Shown: positions 54,535-63,564, counted from the first letter of the stretch. The stretch is 64,000 nt of DNA from Marinomonas sp. CT5 (GCF_018336975.1 NZ_CP025572.1:1970495-2034494), one strand, 5' to 3'. Notes: generated by a model not told the origin, from the sequence alone. Program-made: numbers and translations.

Positions 54535-55644
54535 GTGCGAGGCACTGTGTTTTCATTCATGAACAATATGATTAAAAGGCTTCTAACTTTGGGCTTTGAT
54601 GACCAATATGGAAATGACCTCAATCAAAAACATGTGGTGAACTTTTTCTACATGATGTTTGCTGCTTTCTCTGTTTTGATGCTGGTTATTTTTGTCTTTC
54701 GTCAGATGCCTTATATGGCTCTTTTTTGCGTCGTATGTTTAGTCCTTGCTTTTGTTGGTCTTCGTTACAACTACATGGGGATTTTCGACCGTGCTCAGTT
54801 GATCATACCTATTCTCCTGATGATTCAAATCACAGTTTTTAGCGTGCTTTATTTTAGCGCTGAGAGCGCTTTCCATTGGTTATATATCAACGTAATTGTT
54901 TATGCTTTTGTGGTGTTTAGCACAGAGCAGCGTTTTATAAAGTATTGTGTTGTTGCTGCCGCTATTATTTTGTTTTTGTGTTGTGTTTTGCTTCAGATGG
55001 ATAGTATTTATCTAACTTTGTTAGATCAAAGAGCCATTCGTATCTTGGTTTTCTTTAGTATCGCCTTCAATTTTTCTATGGTGGTGAGCCTGGTTATGAA
55101 GCGATTGAAGTCGGTTAATCAGCACTTGCGAGCGTTAGCTGAAAAAGATGAGTTAACAGGGTTGGCTAACCGTAGAAAAGTCTTGGCTGATGCGGTGAAT
55201 ATTTTTGCTGACTCGGTAATGAACCGAGAGTCATGTGTTTTTGCGATTGTGGATTTGGATCACTTCAAAAAAATTAATGATACTTTTGGTCATGAAGCTG
55301 GGGATTTAGTTTTGGCCAATGTGGCTGAGCTTATGGCCTCTGTCATGCGTCCCCATGATAAAATTGGCCGCTATGGTGGAGAAGAGTTTATTGTTATTAT
55401 GCCTGGCACGACGTTAAATGAAGCGGAAAAAATCATGGAGGATATGAGGCAAGCGGTAGAAGATATGCTGATAGAAACTGATCACGGTATTGTTATCCCT
55501 GTGACGGTAAGTATTGGTTTAGCGGCTATTACTTCTAGTATTTCCCGTTATGAAGAGATATTGGCTCAAGCAGATAGAGGTTTGTACATGGCTAAGCGAA
55601 ATGGGCGAAATCGCTTGGCTATGCAGGCAGAATACCAATCATAA
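54535..55644 (+). CDS. Membrane diguanylate cyclase (GGDEF)
   Basis: 369 residues from GTG 54535; ATG 54559 (361 residues) is an alternative start. Five or six membrane helices in the first 190 residues, then GGDEF: DELTGLANRRKVLADA, DLDHFKKINDTFGHEAGD and the active-site GGEEF (about 273-277 from 54559). An RxxD inhibitory site (RPHD) lies five residues before it. Synthesises c-di-GMP from GTP with product inhibition. The N-terminus senses an unknown membrane signal. Confidence 0.93.
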   Translation: MRGTVFSFMNNMIKRLLTLGFDDQYGNDLNQKHVVNFFYMMFAAFSVLMLVIFVFRQMPYMALFCVVCLVLAFVGLRYNYMGIFDRAQLIIPILLMIQITVFSVLYFSAESAFHWLYINVIVYAFVVFSTEQRFIKYCVVAAAIILFLCCVLLQMDSIYLTLLDQRAIRILVFFSIAFNFSMVVSLVMKRLKSVNQHLRALAEKDELTGLANRRKVLADAVNIFADSVMNRESCVFAIVDLDHFKKINDTFGHEAGDLVLANVAELMASVMRPHDKIGRYGGEEFIVIMPGTTLNEAEKIMEDMRQAVEDMLIETDHGIVIPVTVSIGLAAITSSISRYEEILAQADRGLYMAKRNGRNRLAMQAEYQS

Positions 55645-55770
55645 GCAAAGAAATTCTTAAAAAATGGAATATATTTTCTTTTCTATGTTGACATATGAGT
55701 TGTCCACTTTCTCTGTGGATAACCTTGTTGGCTAATCTATTTTTCCTTTATTTTACGTGATGAGGCTCAC

Positions 55771-56442
55771 TTGCTGCAGATACTTTTTCAGTGTTCTGAT
55801 TATTGGATTATTAATAAACCCCAAGGAATGAGCTTTCATGCTGAGTCAGAAGATACTGGAGTAATGCAGTTTCTTGCTTTGGCTTATCCTGAGCAAACTT
55901 TTTACCCTGTTCACCGACTTGATAAGATGACCTCCGGTTTACTAGTCGTCGCTTGTCATTCGGTGGCGGCATCTATATTTGGAAAAATGTTCGAGAAACA
56001 TGAAATGGAAAAGCGTTATTTGGCTTTATCCACTAAAAAGCCGAGGAAAAAACAAGGTACCATTGCTGGTGGTATGTCCCCAAGCCGAAGGGGTCAATGG
56101 AAATTAACTCAAAATACTGAAAATATGGCCATTACCCAGTTTTTTTCTACATATTTTCAAGGGCTTAGGTTATTCATTATTAGGCCTTTGACGGGGAAAA
56201 CTCACCAGATAAGGGTTGCCTTAAAGAGTCTTGGTGCGCCAATCTTAGGCGATCTTAGATACGGTGGGGAGCAAGCAGATAGAGGCTATTTACACGCATA
56301 CGCTTTGCAGTTTAGTTGGCAAGGAGAAGTAAAGCGTTATGTCTGTTTTCCTGAGTTTGGAGTCCATTTTTCGTCAGCGTTGCGTGATTTTGTTGCCGCT
56401 CAATACGATGAGTCGTTACTAAAATGGCCTGCTAAAAAATAA
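55771..56442 (+). CDS. RluA family pseudouridine synthase
   Basis: 223 residues, shorter than RluA/RluC/RluD because it lacks an S4 domain. Catalytic motif HRLDKMTSGLLV with the nucleophilic Asp, plus RPLTGKTHQIRVALKSLG. Probably isomerises uridine in an rRNA or tRNA. TTG start 55771 is preceded by TGAGG. It is followed 46 bases later by rlmM. Confidence 0.88.
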   Translation: MLQILFQCSDYWIINKPQGMSFHAESEDTGVMQFLALAYPEQTFYPVHRLDKMTSGLLVVACHSVAASIFGKMFEKHEMEKRYLALSTKKPRKKQGTIAGGMSPSRRGQWKLTQNTENMAITQFFSTYFQGLRLFIIRPLTGKTHQIRVALKSLGAPILGDLRYGGEQADRGYLHAYALQFSWQGEVKRYVCFPEFGVHFSSALRDFVAAQYDESLLKWPAKK

Positions 56443-56488
56443 ATTAATATAACTCAGCAGGGTTTGTTCTGGCTGAGAAGGAATTTGA

Positions 56489-57541
56489 ATGAAAAATGTT
56501 TTGGTTTATTGCCGACAGGGGTTCGAAAAAGACTGTGCGGCAGAATTATCGGAAGTGGCTAGTAGCAAGGGATTTTATGGATATGCAAAAGTTGTTTCTG
56601 ATGCAGGATATGTTGTGTATAACTTTGATCAGGCGGATGCTGGCGAGGCATTGATTCAACAACTTGATTTTAATCGCCTTATCTTTGCTCGTCAGATTAT
56701 TGCTGTAAATGATGTGATTGAATTAGAGCAAGGCGGTCGTGTTGAATCCTTGCTAGAGGCGGCTCGTGAATTGCCTCTAGCGGAAGAAATTTGGATTGAA
56801 ACGGCGGATACTAATGAGGCTAAAGCACTTTCCGGTTTAATCAAAAAATTAGAAAAGCCGTTGCGAGAAGGTTGGAAAAAATCAGGTGTGCTGCGTAATA
56901 AAGCGATTGGTGTTCGACACCATGTTTTTATGTTGGATGGTGGGGCAGCCTATTTGGGAGTGTCTTATGCCGTTTGTCGTAGTGAATTTCCAATGGGTAT
57001 TCGGCGTTTGCGCTTTCCGGCGGCAGGCCCGAGTCGTTCTACATTGAAGTTAGAAGAAGCTTTTTTGCAGTTTGTTCCAGAAAAAACGCGTGAAGCTGAT
57101 TTGACTGAAGGAATGACGGCGGTTGACCTTGGTGCTGCACCAGGCGGTTGGACCTATCAATTCGTGAAAAAAGGCATTCAAGTGATTGCTATTGATAATG
57201 GCCCAATGCAAAAAGAGTTAATGTCTACGGGGTTGGTTGAACATGAGAAGGCTGACGGCTTCAAATATGAGCCGCCTTATACGGTCGATTGGCTAGTATG
57301 TGATATGGTTGAAAGGCCTATTAAAGTGGCTGAGCTGATGGCTAAATGGCTATCAAGTGGCTGGACAAGAAGGGCGATTTTTAACCTAAAATTACCAATG
57401 AAAAAACGTTACCAAGAAGTGACCTTGTGTTTGCAAGCCATTGAAGACTTATTGAGAAAATCCGGCGTTAGTTATCATTATCAGATAAAGCACCTCTATC
57501 ATGATCGAGAGGAAGTTACGGTCTGTATTATGGTTAAATAA
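56489..57541 (+). CDS. rlmM: 23S rRNA (cytidine-2498-2'-O)-methyltransferase RlmM
   Basis: 350 residues, matching the family. N-terminal THUMP-like region (VLVYCRQGFEKDCAAELSE), then a Rossmann methyltransferase: DLGAAPGGWTYQFVKKGIQVIAIDNGPM for SAM binding, VDWLVCDMVERP and FNLKLPMKKRYQEV. Modifies C2498 of 23S rRNA. A strong bidirectional terminator follows. Confidence 0.95.
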   Translation: MKNVLVYCRQGFEKDCAAELSEVASSKGFYGYAKVVSDAGYVVYNFDQADAGEALIQQLDFNRLIFARQIIAVNDVIELEQGGRVESLLEAARELPLAEEIWIETADTNEAKALSGLIKKLEKPLREGWKKSGVLRNKAIGVRHHVFMLDGGAAYLGVSYAVCRSEFPMGIRRLRFPAAGPSRSTLKLEEAFLQFVPEKTREADLTEGMTAVDLGAAPGGWTYQFVKKGIQVIAIDNGPMQKELMSTGLVEHEKADGFKYEPPYTVDWLVCDMVERPIKVAELMAKWLSSGWTRRAIFNLKLPMKKRYQEVTLCLQAIEDLLRKSGVSYHYQIKHLYHDREEVTVCIMVK

Positions 57542-57558
57542 TTTTTCTCTTGATGTTG

Positions 57559-57597
57559 AAAAGGCCCCATAAACAAGTAGTTTATGGGGCCTTTTGC
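57559..57597. terminator. Bidirectional intrinsic terminator
   Basis: 15-bp stem AAAAGGCCCCATAAA (57559-57573) with TTTATGGGGCCTTTT (57581-57595); between convergent rlmM and L,D-transpeptidase genes. Confidence 0.93.
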
Positions 57598-57638
57598 GTT
57601 TCATTGGTATTATTCTAGCCAATAAAGGTCGCTCTTTA

Positions 57639-59309
57639 TTAAATGGAATCCCTAGCTCGAATAGGAGAGTAGCCCATAGCTTCTTCCATTAGGCTGTCTC
57701 TATCATAGATGTCATTACGGAATTCCAACATGCCATTTGCATTTGGGACGACAGTAAAATATACCAAGTAAACTGGGATATAAGTTGGCAGAGTGATGAC
57801 CGTATTGCTGCCTTTTTTGAGAGAGTTGTTCATTTCATTGTATTGCTTAGTGCCTTTGGTTATGGCTCTAGCAAACTCCATTGGTTTTTCTAGTCGAACA
57901 CAGCCAGAGCTAAAAGCGCGGTCTTTTTCGCGGAATAGATGTTTGGATGGTGTATCGTGTAAGTAGATTTCGTTTTTGTTAGGGAACATAAACTTGAATT
58001 GGCCAAGAGCATTGCCTTCATCCGGCTCTTGTTCAAAGCGGTATGCCAGTTTATTTTCACTAATGGCTTTCCAATCTATTTTGGTTGAGTCTAGTTCTTT
58101 CGCACCTATGCTCCAGCTTGAGTAAACTTTATAGCCATGTTTTATAAGATAGCTTGGATCAGCTTGTAGCTTAGGTAACAAATTTTCACGTGCGATACGG
58201 TGTGGAACTCTCCATGTCGGATTCGTGACCATATAAGTCATTAATCCTTTGAACACAGGTGTTTTTCTATCAGGCTTACCTATCACCGCCTTCATTGAGG
58301 TGTGTTCGCCGTTTAAATGCATATCGACTGTGTAATTAGTTAGATCGACCCAGACTCGGTTTGCTTCGAGTTCGCTTGGTAGCCAGCGCCATCTCTCTAG
58401 GTTGTAAGCAATTTGCTTGGCGCGCGTTTTGAGCGGCACATTCAGCATTTCAATGGTTTTAGAACCTGCCGCGCCATCAGCTGTGATGTGATGCCGACGC
58501 TGAAAACGAACAAGAGCGTCTTTTAAGCGTATATCAAATTGTTCTTCATTTACTTTTCGGGTAGAAAAACGAATATCGCCTAGCTGTACTAATCTGGCTC
58601 TTAGTTGAGCCACTCGCGGACCCTCGTCTCCAAATGACAGTGGTACGCCAGCGGCTACGAATATGTCATTTTCTTTTGCTGCGAGGTCTTGGTAATACAC
58701 TAACCATTTTTGTAAGACCTGATATTGCGGACTACGTGGTGCTAATAAAGGCAACGAATTGACCATATCCGTTACAGAGTCCAGATAGAGCAAATCTTTC
58801 CAATTATTATTTGGAGCATCAAGTTGCCAATTAGGGTCAATAAGCAAAGGTTCATATCGGCCATTACTCAAGTCGTGGGCGTAACTGGTTAAAGCAATAG
58901 TGGTTATTACATCCATTTCAGCGAGCTGCTGAGGTGTCGGTTGTTTCAACGCCAAATATTCTTTGATGATATTGGTATGGTAATGAATTGGGTTGAGGCC
59001 GTGAGAGTGAGATTGCTCAAGAATGTCGATCAGTTTATAAATAGACAGACTGATCTTTTTGTCCTTGATCCACATTGGTTCATAACCACGAGCTTGGTAG
59101 GCTTCAAGTACGCTATTATTTGGCAATGCTTGACCAGCAACAGGAGTGAAAGCATTTAATGTCAAAGATACTTGATCTTTAACGCTACTTTCCATTTGCG
59201 ATTCACTTGGAGGTTCGACAATAAATTGTTTATTTGAGCTAGTAGTTGAACAAGCACCTAATAGTAAACTCACACAAAGTAATGGAAGGAATTTTTTTGC
59301 GGATGTCAT
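57639..59309 (-). CDS. L,D-transpeptidase family lipoprotein (YcbB/LdtD-like)
   Basis: 556 residues from ATG 59309 (AAGGA upstream), which overlaps the stop of the YkgJ gene by 4 nt. Lipoprotein signal [15 protein letters not shown] peptidoglycan-binding domain ([14 protein letters not shown] and [20 protein letters not shown]), then a YkuD catalytic domain with [12 protein letters not shown] and the nucleophile Cys470 in [11 protein letters not shown]. Forms 3-3 crosslinks in murein or attaches proteins, in the periplasm. Confidence 0.92.
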   Translation of the reverse strand: MTSAKKFLPLLCVSLLLGACSTTSSNKQFIVEPPSESQMESSVKDQVSLTLNAFTPVAGQALPNNSVLEAYQARGYEPMWIKDKKISLSIYKLIDILEQSHSHGLNPIHYHTNIIKEYLALKQPTPQQLAEMDVITTIALTSYAHDLSNGRYEPLLIDPNWQLDAPNNNWKDLLYLDSVTDMVNSLPLLAPRSPQYQVLQKWLVYYQDLAAKENDIFVAAGVPLSFGDEGPRVAQLRARLVQLGDIRFSTRKVNEEQFDIRLKDALVRFQRRHHITADGAAGSKTIEMLNVPLKTRAKQIAYNLERWRWLPSELEANRVWVDLTNYTVDMHLNGEHTSMKAVIGKPDRKTPVFKGLMTYMVTNPTWRVPHRIARENLLPKLQADPSYLIKHGYKVYSSWSIGAKELDSTKIDWKAISENKLAYRFEQEPDEGNALGQFKFMFPNKNEIYLHDTPSKHLFREKDRAFSSGCVRLEKPMEFARAITKGTKQYNEMNNSLKKGSNTVITLPTYIPVYLVYFTVVPNANGMLEFRNDIYDRDSLMEEAMGYSPIRARDSI

Positions 59310-59593
59310 TGATGTTTCCTTTTTAATGAATCGATATCTTTGGGGCTTGTGTTGTTTTCTAATAATGACAAAATGTTGATTGCTTCCTCTCGGCTGTTTC
59401 CGCAAATGTAATTTTCAGCGGTAAAGTCGGAGCAAACTTTTGGTCTTGATGGGTCATTGAATATGGCACAACGATAATCGTCCAAAAGTTGGATGCAAGG
59501 CTCTCCCGCTGCCTTGCCGTTAGGCATTCCTGGTATGGGAGATGATATGGAAGGTGAAGTGCAGCAAGCACCGCAGCCTGACCGGCATTGCAT
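59306..59593 (-). CDS. YkgJ family cysteine-cluster protein
   Basis: 95 residues. N-terminal [15 protein letters not shown] and later [36 protein letters not shown]-like (ENYICGN): eight Cys likely binding a zinc or iron-sulfur centre. Cytoplasmic. Its stop overlaps the L,D-transpeptidase start (ATGA), so the two are translationally coupled, an unusual pairing. Confidence 0.88.
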   Translation of the reverse strand: MQCRSGCGACCTSPSISSPIPGMPNGKAAGEPCIQLLDDYRCAIFNDPSRPKVCSDFTAENYICGNSREEAINILSLLENNTSPKDIDSLKRKHQ

Positions 59594-59772
59594 AATTAAT
59601 AACCTTTAAAGACAGAATGATAAGTGTAATGCTTAAATTGTCGCTTTACTGTTTTTTTACAAATGATCAAGAGAAGCTGTATTTTAGAGTATCGGTATCG
59701 TCGCTCATAGGGGATAATCAAAAAAATATGTTCGAAAAAGTAATGAGCTACTTTTTAAAATAGGATTTTTGA

Positions 59773-61002
59773 ATGAATGTAGTGAGAAAAATTTTAGTGG
59801 TCGAAGACAGTCCTGTTGTGCTTAAGGTGCTTGACCATTTGCTCTCTCAAAATTCAACTTTCACACCGGTTTTATGTGCTACCTATCAAGAAGCTGAAGA
59901 TCAGTTGGAAGGAGGTAATGAAGCCTTCTTTGCCGCTATCGTCGATCTTAATTTACCGGATGCGGAAAATGGCGAAATTGTTGATCTTGTCCTGTCCAAT
60001 AAAATTCCTTGTGTGGTATTAACCGCAAATTTTGATGACGACTTACGCCTTAAACTTTTACATAAAGGTGTATTGGATTACATCGCTAAAGATAGCCGCT
60101 ACTCCTTCAATCATGTGATTAAAGTGATTGAGCGTCTGAGAAAAAATCAAGGTATAAACGTTTTAGTGGCAGAGGATTCTTCCACCAGTCGCCTCTTTAT
60201 TAGAGTGTTGCTTGAGCAGTATTGCTTTAATGTCATTGAAGTTGAAAACGGGCAAGAAGCACTTGCTATGTTGGAGAAAGACTCAACTATTAGCATGTTG
60301 ATTACCGATTTCAATATGCCCTTGGTGAACGGTTATGACTTAGTTCGTATGTTAAGGCATAACTCACGATTCCAAGACTTGGTGATTATAGGCCTGTCTG
60401 CTGAAGGTGATAACTCATTGTCTGCAAAATTCATCAAAGCAGGAGCCAATGATTTCCTTAAAAAACCTTTTTATCATGAAGAATTTCATTGTCGGGTGAT
60501 TCATAGCCTAGAAGCGCAGGAGATGCTCGAGGCTATTCGAGACTTGTCATGCATTGATCCTCTGACCAAGCTGAAAAATCGACGTTATTTATTTGAAGAA
60601 GGGGAGAAAATATTCCTTAGCTCAAATAAAGACATCTCTTTGGTGATGCTCGATTTAGATAGGTTCAAAGAGATAAACGATACCTATGGCCATTTAGTGG
60701 GTGATAGCTTATTAACTTTAGTAAGCCAAGAAATGCAGACCGCATTTTATGATGAGTTGGTTTGTCGATTTAGTGGAAAGAAGTTTTGTATCTTGTCTGA
60801 AAGCGGGCTTAATCTGAAAAGTAAAGTAGAGCATTTTTTGGCGGATATAAAGTTGAAAGAATTTACCGAAGCCAAAATTTCAATCTCTTTTAGTGCAAGC
60901 TTATATTCGCAATCGACGGAACATTTTGAAGACTTGGTGCGTAAAGCGGGTCAGCTTTTGCGGCAAGCAAAACAAACCGGCCATGATGTATTCGTTTTCT
61001 AA
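59773..61002 (+). CDS. Dual-receiver response regulator with degenerate GGDEF domain
   Basis: 409 residues. Receiver 1 is at about 5-120 with phosphoacceptor D58 (AAIVDLNLPD) and receiver 2 at about 128-245 with D179 (LITDFNMPLVNG). The GGDEF-type domain keeps DPLTKLKNRRYLF and LDLDRFKEINDTYGHLVGDS, but the active site reads SGKKF (334-338) where GGDEF should be, so it is probably not a cyclase. It may bind GTP or act through protein contacts in a surface-sensing or chemotaxis-like pathway. No sensor kinase is nearby. Confidence 0.9.
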   Translation: MNVVRKILVVEDSPVVLKVLDHLLSQNSTFTPVLCATYQEAEDQLEGGNEAFFAAIVDLNLPDAENGEIVDLVLSNKIPCVVLTANFDDDLRLKLLHKGVLDYIAKDSRYSFNHVIKVIERLRKNQGINVLVAEDSSTSRLFIRVLLEQYCFNVIEVENGQEALAMLEKDSTISMLITDFNMPLVNGYDLVRMLRHNSRFQDLVIIGLSAEGDNSLSAKFIKAGANDFLKKPFYHEEFHCRVIHSLEAQEMLEAIRDLSCIDPLTKLKNRRYLFEEGEKIFLSSNKDISLVMLDLDRFKEINDTYGHLVGDSLLTLVSQEMQTAFYDELVCRFSGKKFCILSESGLNLKSKVEHFLADIKLKEFTEAKISISFSASLYSQSTEHFEDLVRKAGQLLRQAKQTGHDVFVF

Positions 61003-61143
61003 ACAACGTTATTTTTATCAATAATGCTCATCGAATATCCAGTAATTATGCAAACTGTTTATTTGGGCTTTTATCCTAGTGTGATGTCCTTATAGTTGTT
61101 TACAAGGCTTTATTAAGTTTTGATTCCTGAAAGGAGAAAGACA

Positions 61144-61782
61144 ATGAGTAAGACGCTAATTATTGGTGCGAGTGGTCAAATTGGTCAGATGGTTACAAAA
61201 ACCTTAGCTGAAACTGATGAGGCCGTTCGAACGCTTGTTCGTGACAAAAGCAAGTTGAATCATATTAAGAGTAGTGGGCTTGATATTGTAGAAGCTGATT
61301 TAGAAAATGATTTTAGTCAAGCTTTTGAAGGTGTTGATACTGTTATCTTTGTCGCTGGATCAGGTGTTTCAACGGGGGCTGATAAGACGTTATTGGTTGA
61401 TCTATGGGCCGCTAAGAAAGCTGTAGATTATTCGAAACAAGCGAATGTTAAGCATTTTATTATGTTGAGTAGTATTGGTGCTGATGACCCTGATGCAATA
61501 GCGTCTGATATTAAGCCCTATCTCGTAGCGAAACATATGGCAGATCAATATTTGATGGTGTCTGGTGTACCTTTTACTATTGTGCGTCCTGGACCATTAA
61601 CGAATGATGAAGGTCAAGGTAAAATTACCATTAGACGGCCTGATAATTTAGAAGAAATGTCGATTCCTCGGTCTGATGTGGCTAAATCTACATTATTTAT
61701 TCTAACTAGGGACGACCTAAACGGAAAAATATTTGAACTCTTTGGCGGCACTTATGATGTAGATACTGTGCTGGTTTATTAA
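61144..61782 (+). CDS. NAD(P)-binding oxidoreductase (atypical SDR), stop codon remade by IS630
   Basis: 212 residues from ATG 61144 (AAGGAG upstream). Rossmann motif IIGASGQIGQMV, then DTVIFVAGSG and IVRPGPLTN; related to YwnB/NmrA-like flavin reductases and sugar-nucleotide-like enzymes. The last codons read GTT TAT TAA, where the TAA belongs to the left end of the inserted IS630. Without the element the frame would read GTT TAA, so the insertion adds one Tyr. Expected to remain functional. Confidence 0.88.
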   Translation: MSKTLIIGASGQIGQMVTKTLAETDEAVRTLVRDKSKLNHIKSSGLDIVEADLENDFSQAFEGVDTVIFVAGSGVSTGADKTLLVDLWAAKKAVDYSKQANVKHFIMLSSIGADDPDAIASDIKPYLVAKHMADQYLMVSGVPFTIVRPGPLTNDEGQGKITIRRPDNLEEMSIPRSDVAKSTLFILTRDDLNGKIFELFGGTYDVDTVLVY

Positions 61783-61816
61783 CCTGGCGGCAAGAATTAT
61801 CTGATATAATTACCAA

Positions 61817-62044
61817 ATGAACGAAAAAATAGCCCCCCGAAAACTGAGCACTTTCGAGCTTGCTAGACTACGAAAGCAAGTTGTTAAACTGCGTGATAAA
61901 GGTTTTTTGTTGAAAGAAATATCAGAAGTGACTGGAGTCCATATCGACACCGTTGGTCGTTGGTATAGAGACTACTTGAAACGTGGAAAAGACAGCTTCG
62001 AGTATAAGAAGCGTGGCCGCGAAGAAGGGGGGGGCGCAGCTTAA
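61817..62044 (+). CDS. IS630 transposase, N-terminal HTH part
   Basis: 75 residues. Helix-turn-helix DNA-binding domain (KEISEVTGVHIDTVGRWYRD) ending in a poly-Gly stretch coded by the G8 run at 62027-62034, then TAA at 62042. The matching downstream frame lies -1 and would give the normal IS630 sequence GRSLTKAQEARIQQEITDK. Expression of the whole transposase needs frameshifting or transcript slippage in the G run; otherwise this is a mutated copy. Confidence 0.85.
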   Translation: MNEKIAPRKLSTFELARLRKQVVKLRDKGFLLKEISEVTGVHIDTVGRWYRDYLKRGKDSFEYKKRGREEGGGAA

Positions 62045-62088
62045 CCAAAGCACAAGAAGCTCGCATCCAGCAAGAAATCACAGACAAA

Positions 62089-62880
62089 ATGCCGGATCAG
62101 TGTAAGTTGAATTTTGCTTTGTGGACGCGGCGGGCAATCCAACAACTCATCAAGCAATTGTGGGGAAAGAATATGCCCATTAGAACGATAGGAGACTATC
62201 TAAAACGCTGGGGTTTTACACCACAAAAGCCGTTGAAAAAGGCTTACGAGCAGAACACACAAAAAGTTTCAAAATGGCTTGAACAAGAGTACCCTTTAAT
62301 CAAGGAAAGAGCGGAGAATGAAGGCGCGGAGATACATTGGGGTGATGAAACAGGCACTCGTAACGACTGTCAGCATGGTCGTCGTTTCGCTCCCAAAGGC
62401 AAAACACCAGTCCAAGTTATTCCAGCGAAGCACTGCCGTCTCAATATGATCTCTTCTGTCACAAACCAAGGAACGCTTCGATTTATGACCTATTCCGATA
62501 CGATGACCGCTAAGGTATTAATTCGCTTCATGAAAAGACTCATTTCCTCGTCGAAGAAAAAGATTTTTCTGATACTCGATAACCTTCGAGTCCATCATGC
62601 AAAGTTAGTAAAAGAGTGGTTGGCTAAGCCAAAAATCAAAAATCAAAAATCAAAAATCAAAGAGCAAATAGAAGTCTTTTATTTGCCAGCATACTCACCT
62701 GAACTTAACCCAGATGAATACCTAAATTGTGATCTAAAAGCAGGTATCCACACTGGTGATGCGCCAAAGAATGAACAAGCTTTAAAAGGAAGAGTGATCT
62801 CACATATGAGAATGTTACAGAAGCATCCAGATCGAGTTAAAAAGTACTTTAAGCATAGATCAATTTGCTATGCTGCTTAG
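62089..62880 (+). CDS. IS630 transposase, DDE catalytic part
   Basis: 263 residues from ATG 62089, but the frame is open back to the G run and the family sequence continues upstream (KAQEARIQQEITDKMPDQCK). DDE residues: IHWGDETGT, FLILDNLRVHH and SPELNPDEYLN. A (AAAAATC)4 tandem repeat (62631-62658) adds an unusual lysine-rich segment KPKIKNQKSKIKEQ just before the final catalytic motif. Confidence 0.88.
   Translation: MPDQCKLNFALWTRRAIQQLIKQLWGKNMPIRTIGDYLKRWGFTPQKPLKKAYEQNTQKVSKWLEQEYPLIKERAENEGAEIHWGDETGTRNDCQHGRRFAPKGKTPVQVIPAKHCRLNMISSVTNQGTLRFMTYSDTMTAKVLIRFMKRLISSSKKKIFLILDNLRVHHAKLVKEWLAKPKIKNQKSKIKEQIEVFYLPAYSPELNPDEYLNCDLKAGIHTGDAPKNEQALKGRVISHMRMLQKHPDRVKKYFKHRSICYAA
62631..62658 (+). 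repeat. Heptanucleotide tandem repeat (AAAAATC)4
   Basis: Four perfect copies of a 7-base unit within the IS630 transposase frame. A change of one copy would shift the frame. Confidence 0.9.
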
Positions 62881-62907
62881 CAGATATAAAAAACCGCTGG
62901 GTTAATA

Positions 62908-63562
62908 ACTTTAATATTGCTTACAAATGTAAGCCCCAATAATGAACTGACCACATAATGTTTTTTATTGGGGCTTAACTCTTAGCTATGCTTAGAAGGT
63001 GGCTAAACAAAGAGGCGAACCATCATGTTTACTATTAAAATCATTGGAATCGATTTAGGCAAATCTTCTTTTCATCTTGTTGCTCATGATCATGCTGGAC
63101 GAGAACAATATCGAAAACGACTTACACGATTTAAGTTGGTAGAATATCTTGCGAATATACCCCCAACCATTATTGCAATGGAGTCTTGCGGAGGCTCTCA
63201 TTGGCTGGCACGTCAGTGTCAAAAATTTGGCTATGAGGTCAAACTCATCCCTCCTCAGTACGTAAAACCTTACGTAAAGACCAATAAAAATGACTACATT
63301 GATGCGGACGCCATTGCAGAAGCTGCGATGCGGCCTAGCATGCGTTTTGTGAGTATCAAAACAGAATCGGCCTAAGTGATCTCGGTGATTCAAAAAATAC
63401 GTTTGGACTATATCAAAGAGCGAACAGCCTGCATGTCTCGAATAGGCACTATTTTATTAGAGTTTGGACTCAGTTTTCCGGCAGGTCATGGCAAAATAAA
63501 GTCTGTGTTCCAGTGGCTGGCAGAGAAAAACGCCCCATTGCCTAATGCTGTTCACTTAAGCT
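62908..63562 (+). mobile_element. IS110 family remnant, interrupted by IS4-like element
   Basis: Contains the 5' non-coding end and about 180 codons of an IS110 transposase. The remainder is absent, because the coding sequence runs directly into the end of the IS4-type element near 63561. The exact left boundary is not determined; 62908 is the first base after the IS630 target duplication and is only an outer limit. Confidence 0.65.
62930..62977. repeat. 13-bp inverted repeat before IS110 transposase
   Basis: TAAGCCCCAATAA (62930-62942) and TTATTGGGGCTTA (62965-62977) form a hairpin with a 22-nt loop, 47 bases before the IS110 transposase start. No T-run on either strand. It is probably part of the IS110 left end. 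Confidence 0.6.
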
Positions 63563-63564
63563 AA
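63025..63564 (+). pseudogene. IS110 family transposase, nonsense codon and 3' truncation
   Basis: The frame from ATG 63025 shows the DEDD RuvC-like domain: IIGIDLGKSSFHLVAHD, AMESCGGSHWLARQ and KNDYIDADAIAEAAM. After VSIKTESA a TAA (63373-63375) interrupts, then the same frame continues with the normal family sequence VISVIQKIRLDYIKERTACM and ILLEFGLSFPAGHG. Most likely a CAA to TAA change. The frame ends early at 63564 inside the border with the IS4-type element; the C-terminal half (with the serine) is missing. Confidence 0.85.

Larger units (their letters stand above)
61779..62905 (+). mobile_element. IS630 family insertion sequence, complete, TA target duplication
   Basis: 1127 bp. Left end TTAACCTGGCGG and the complement of the right end, TTAACCCAGCGG, are imperfect inverted repeats that continue inward (both reach ATCTG). 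Flanking TA dinucleotides at 61777-61778 and 62906-62907 are the target duplication typical of IS630. It holds two reading frames encoding one transposase split by a frame change at an eight-G run. Confidence 0.9.

Noticed and set aside
62930..62977. Inverted repeat before the IS110 transposase as an intrinsic terminator
   Set aside because: No T-run follows the stem on either strand.
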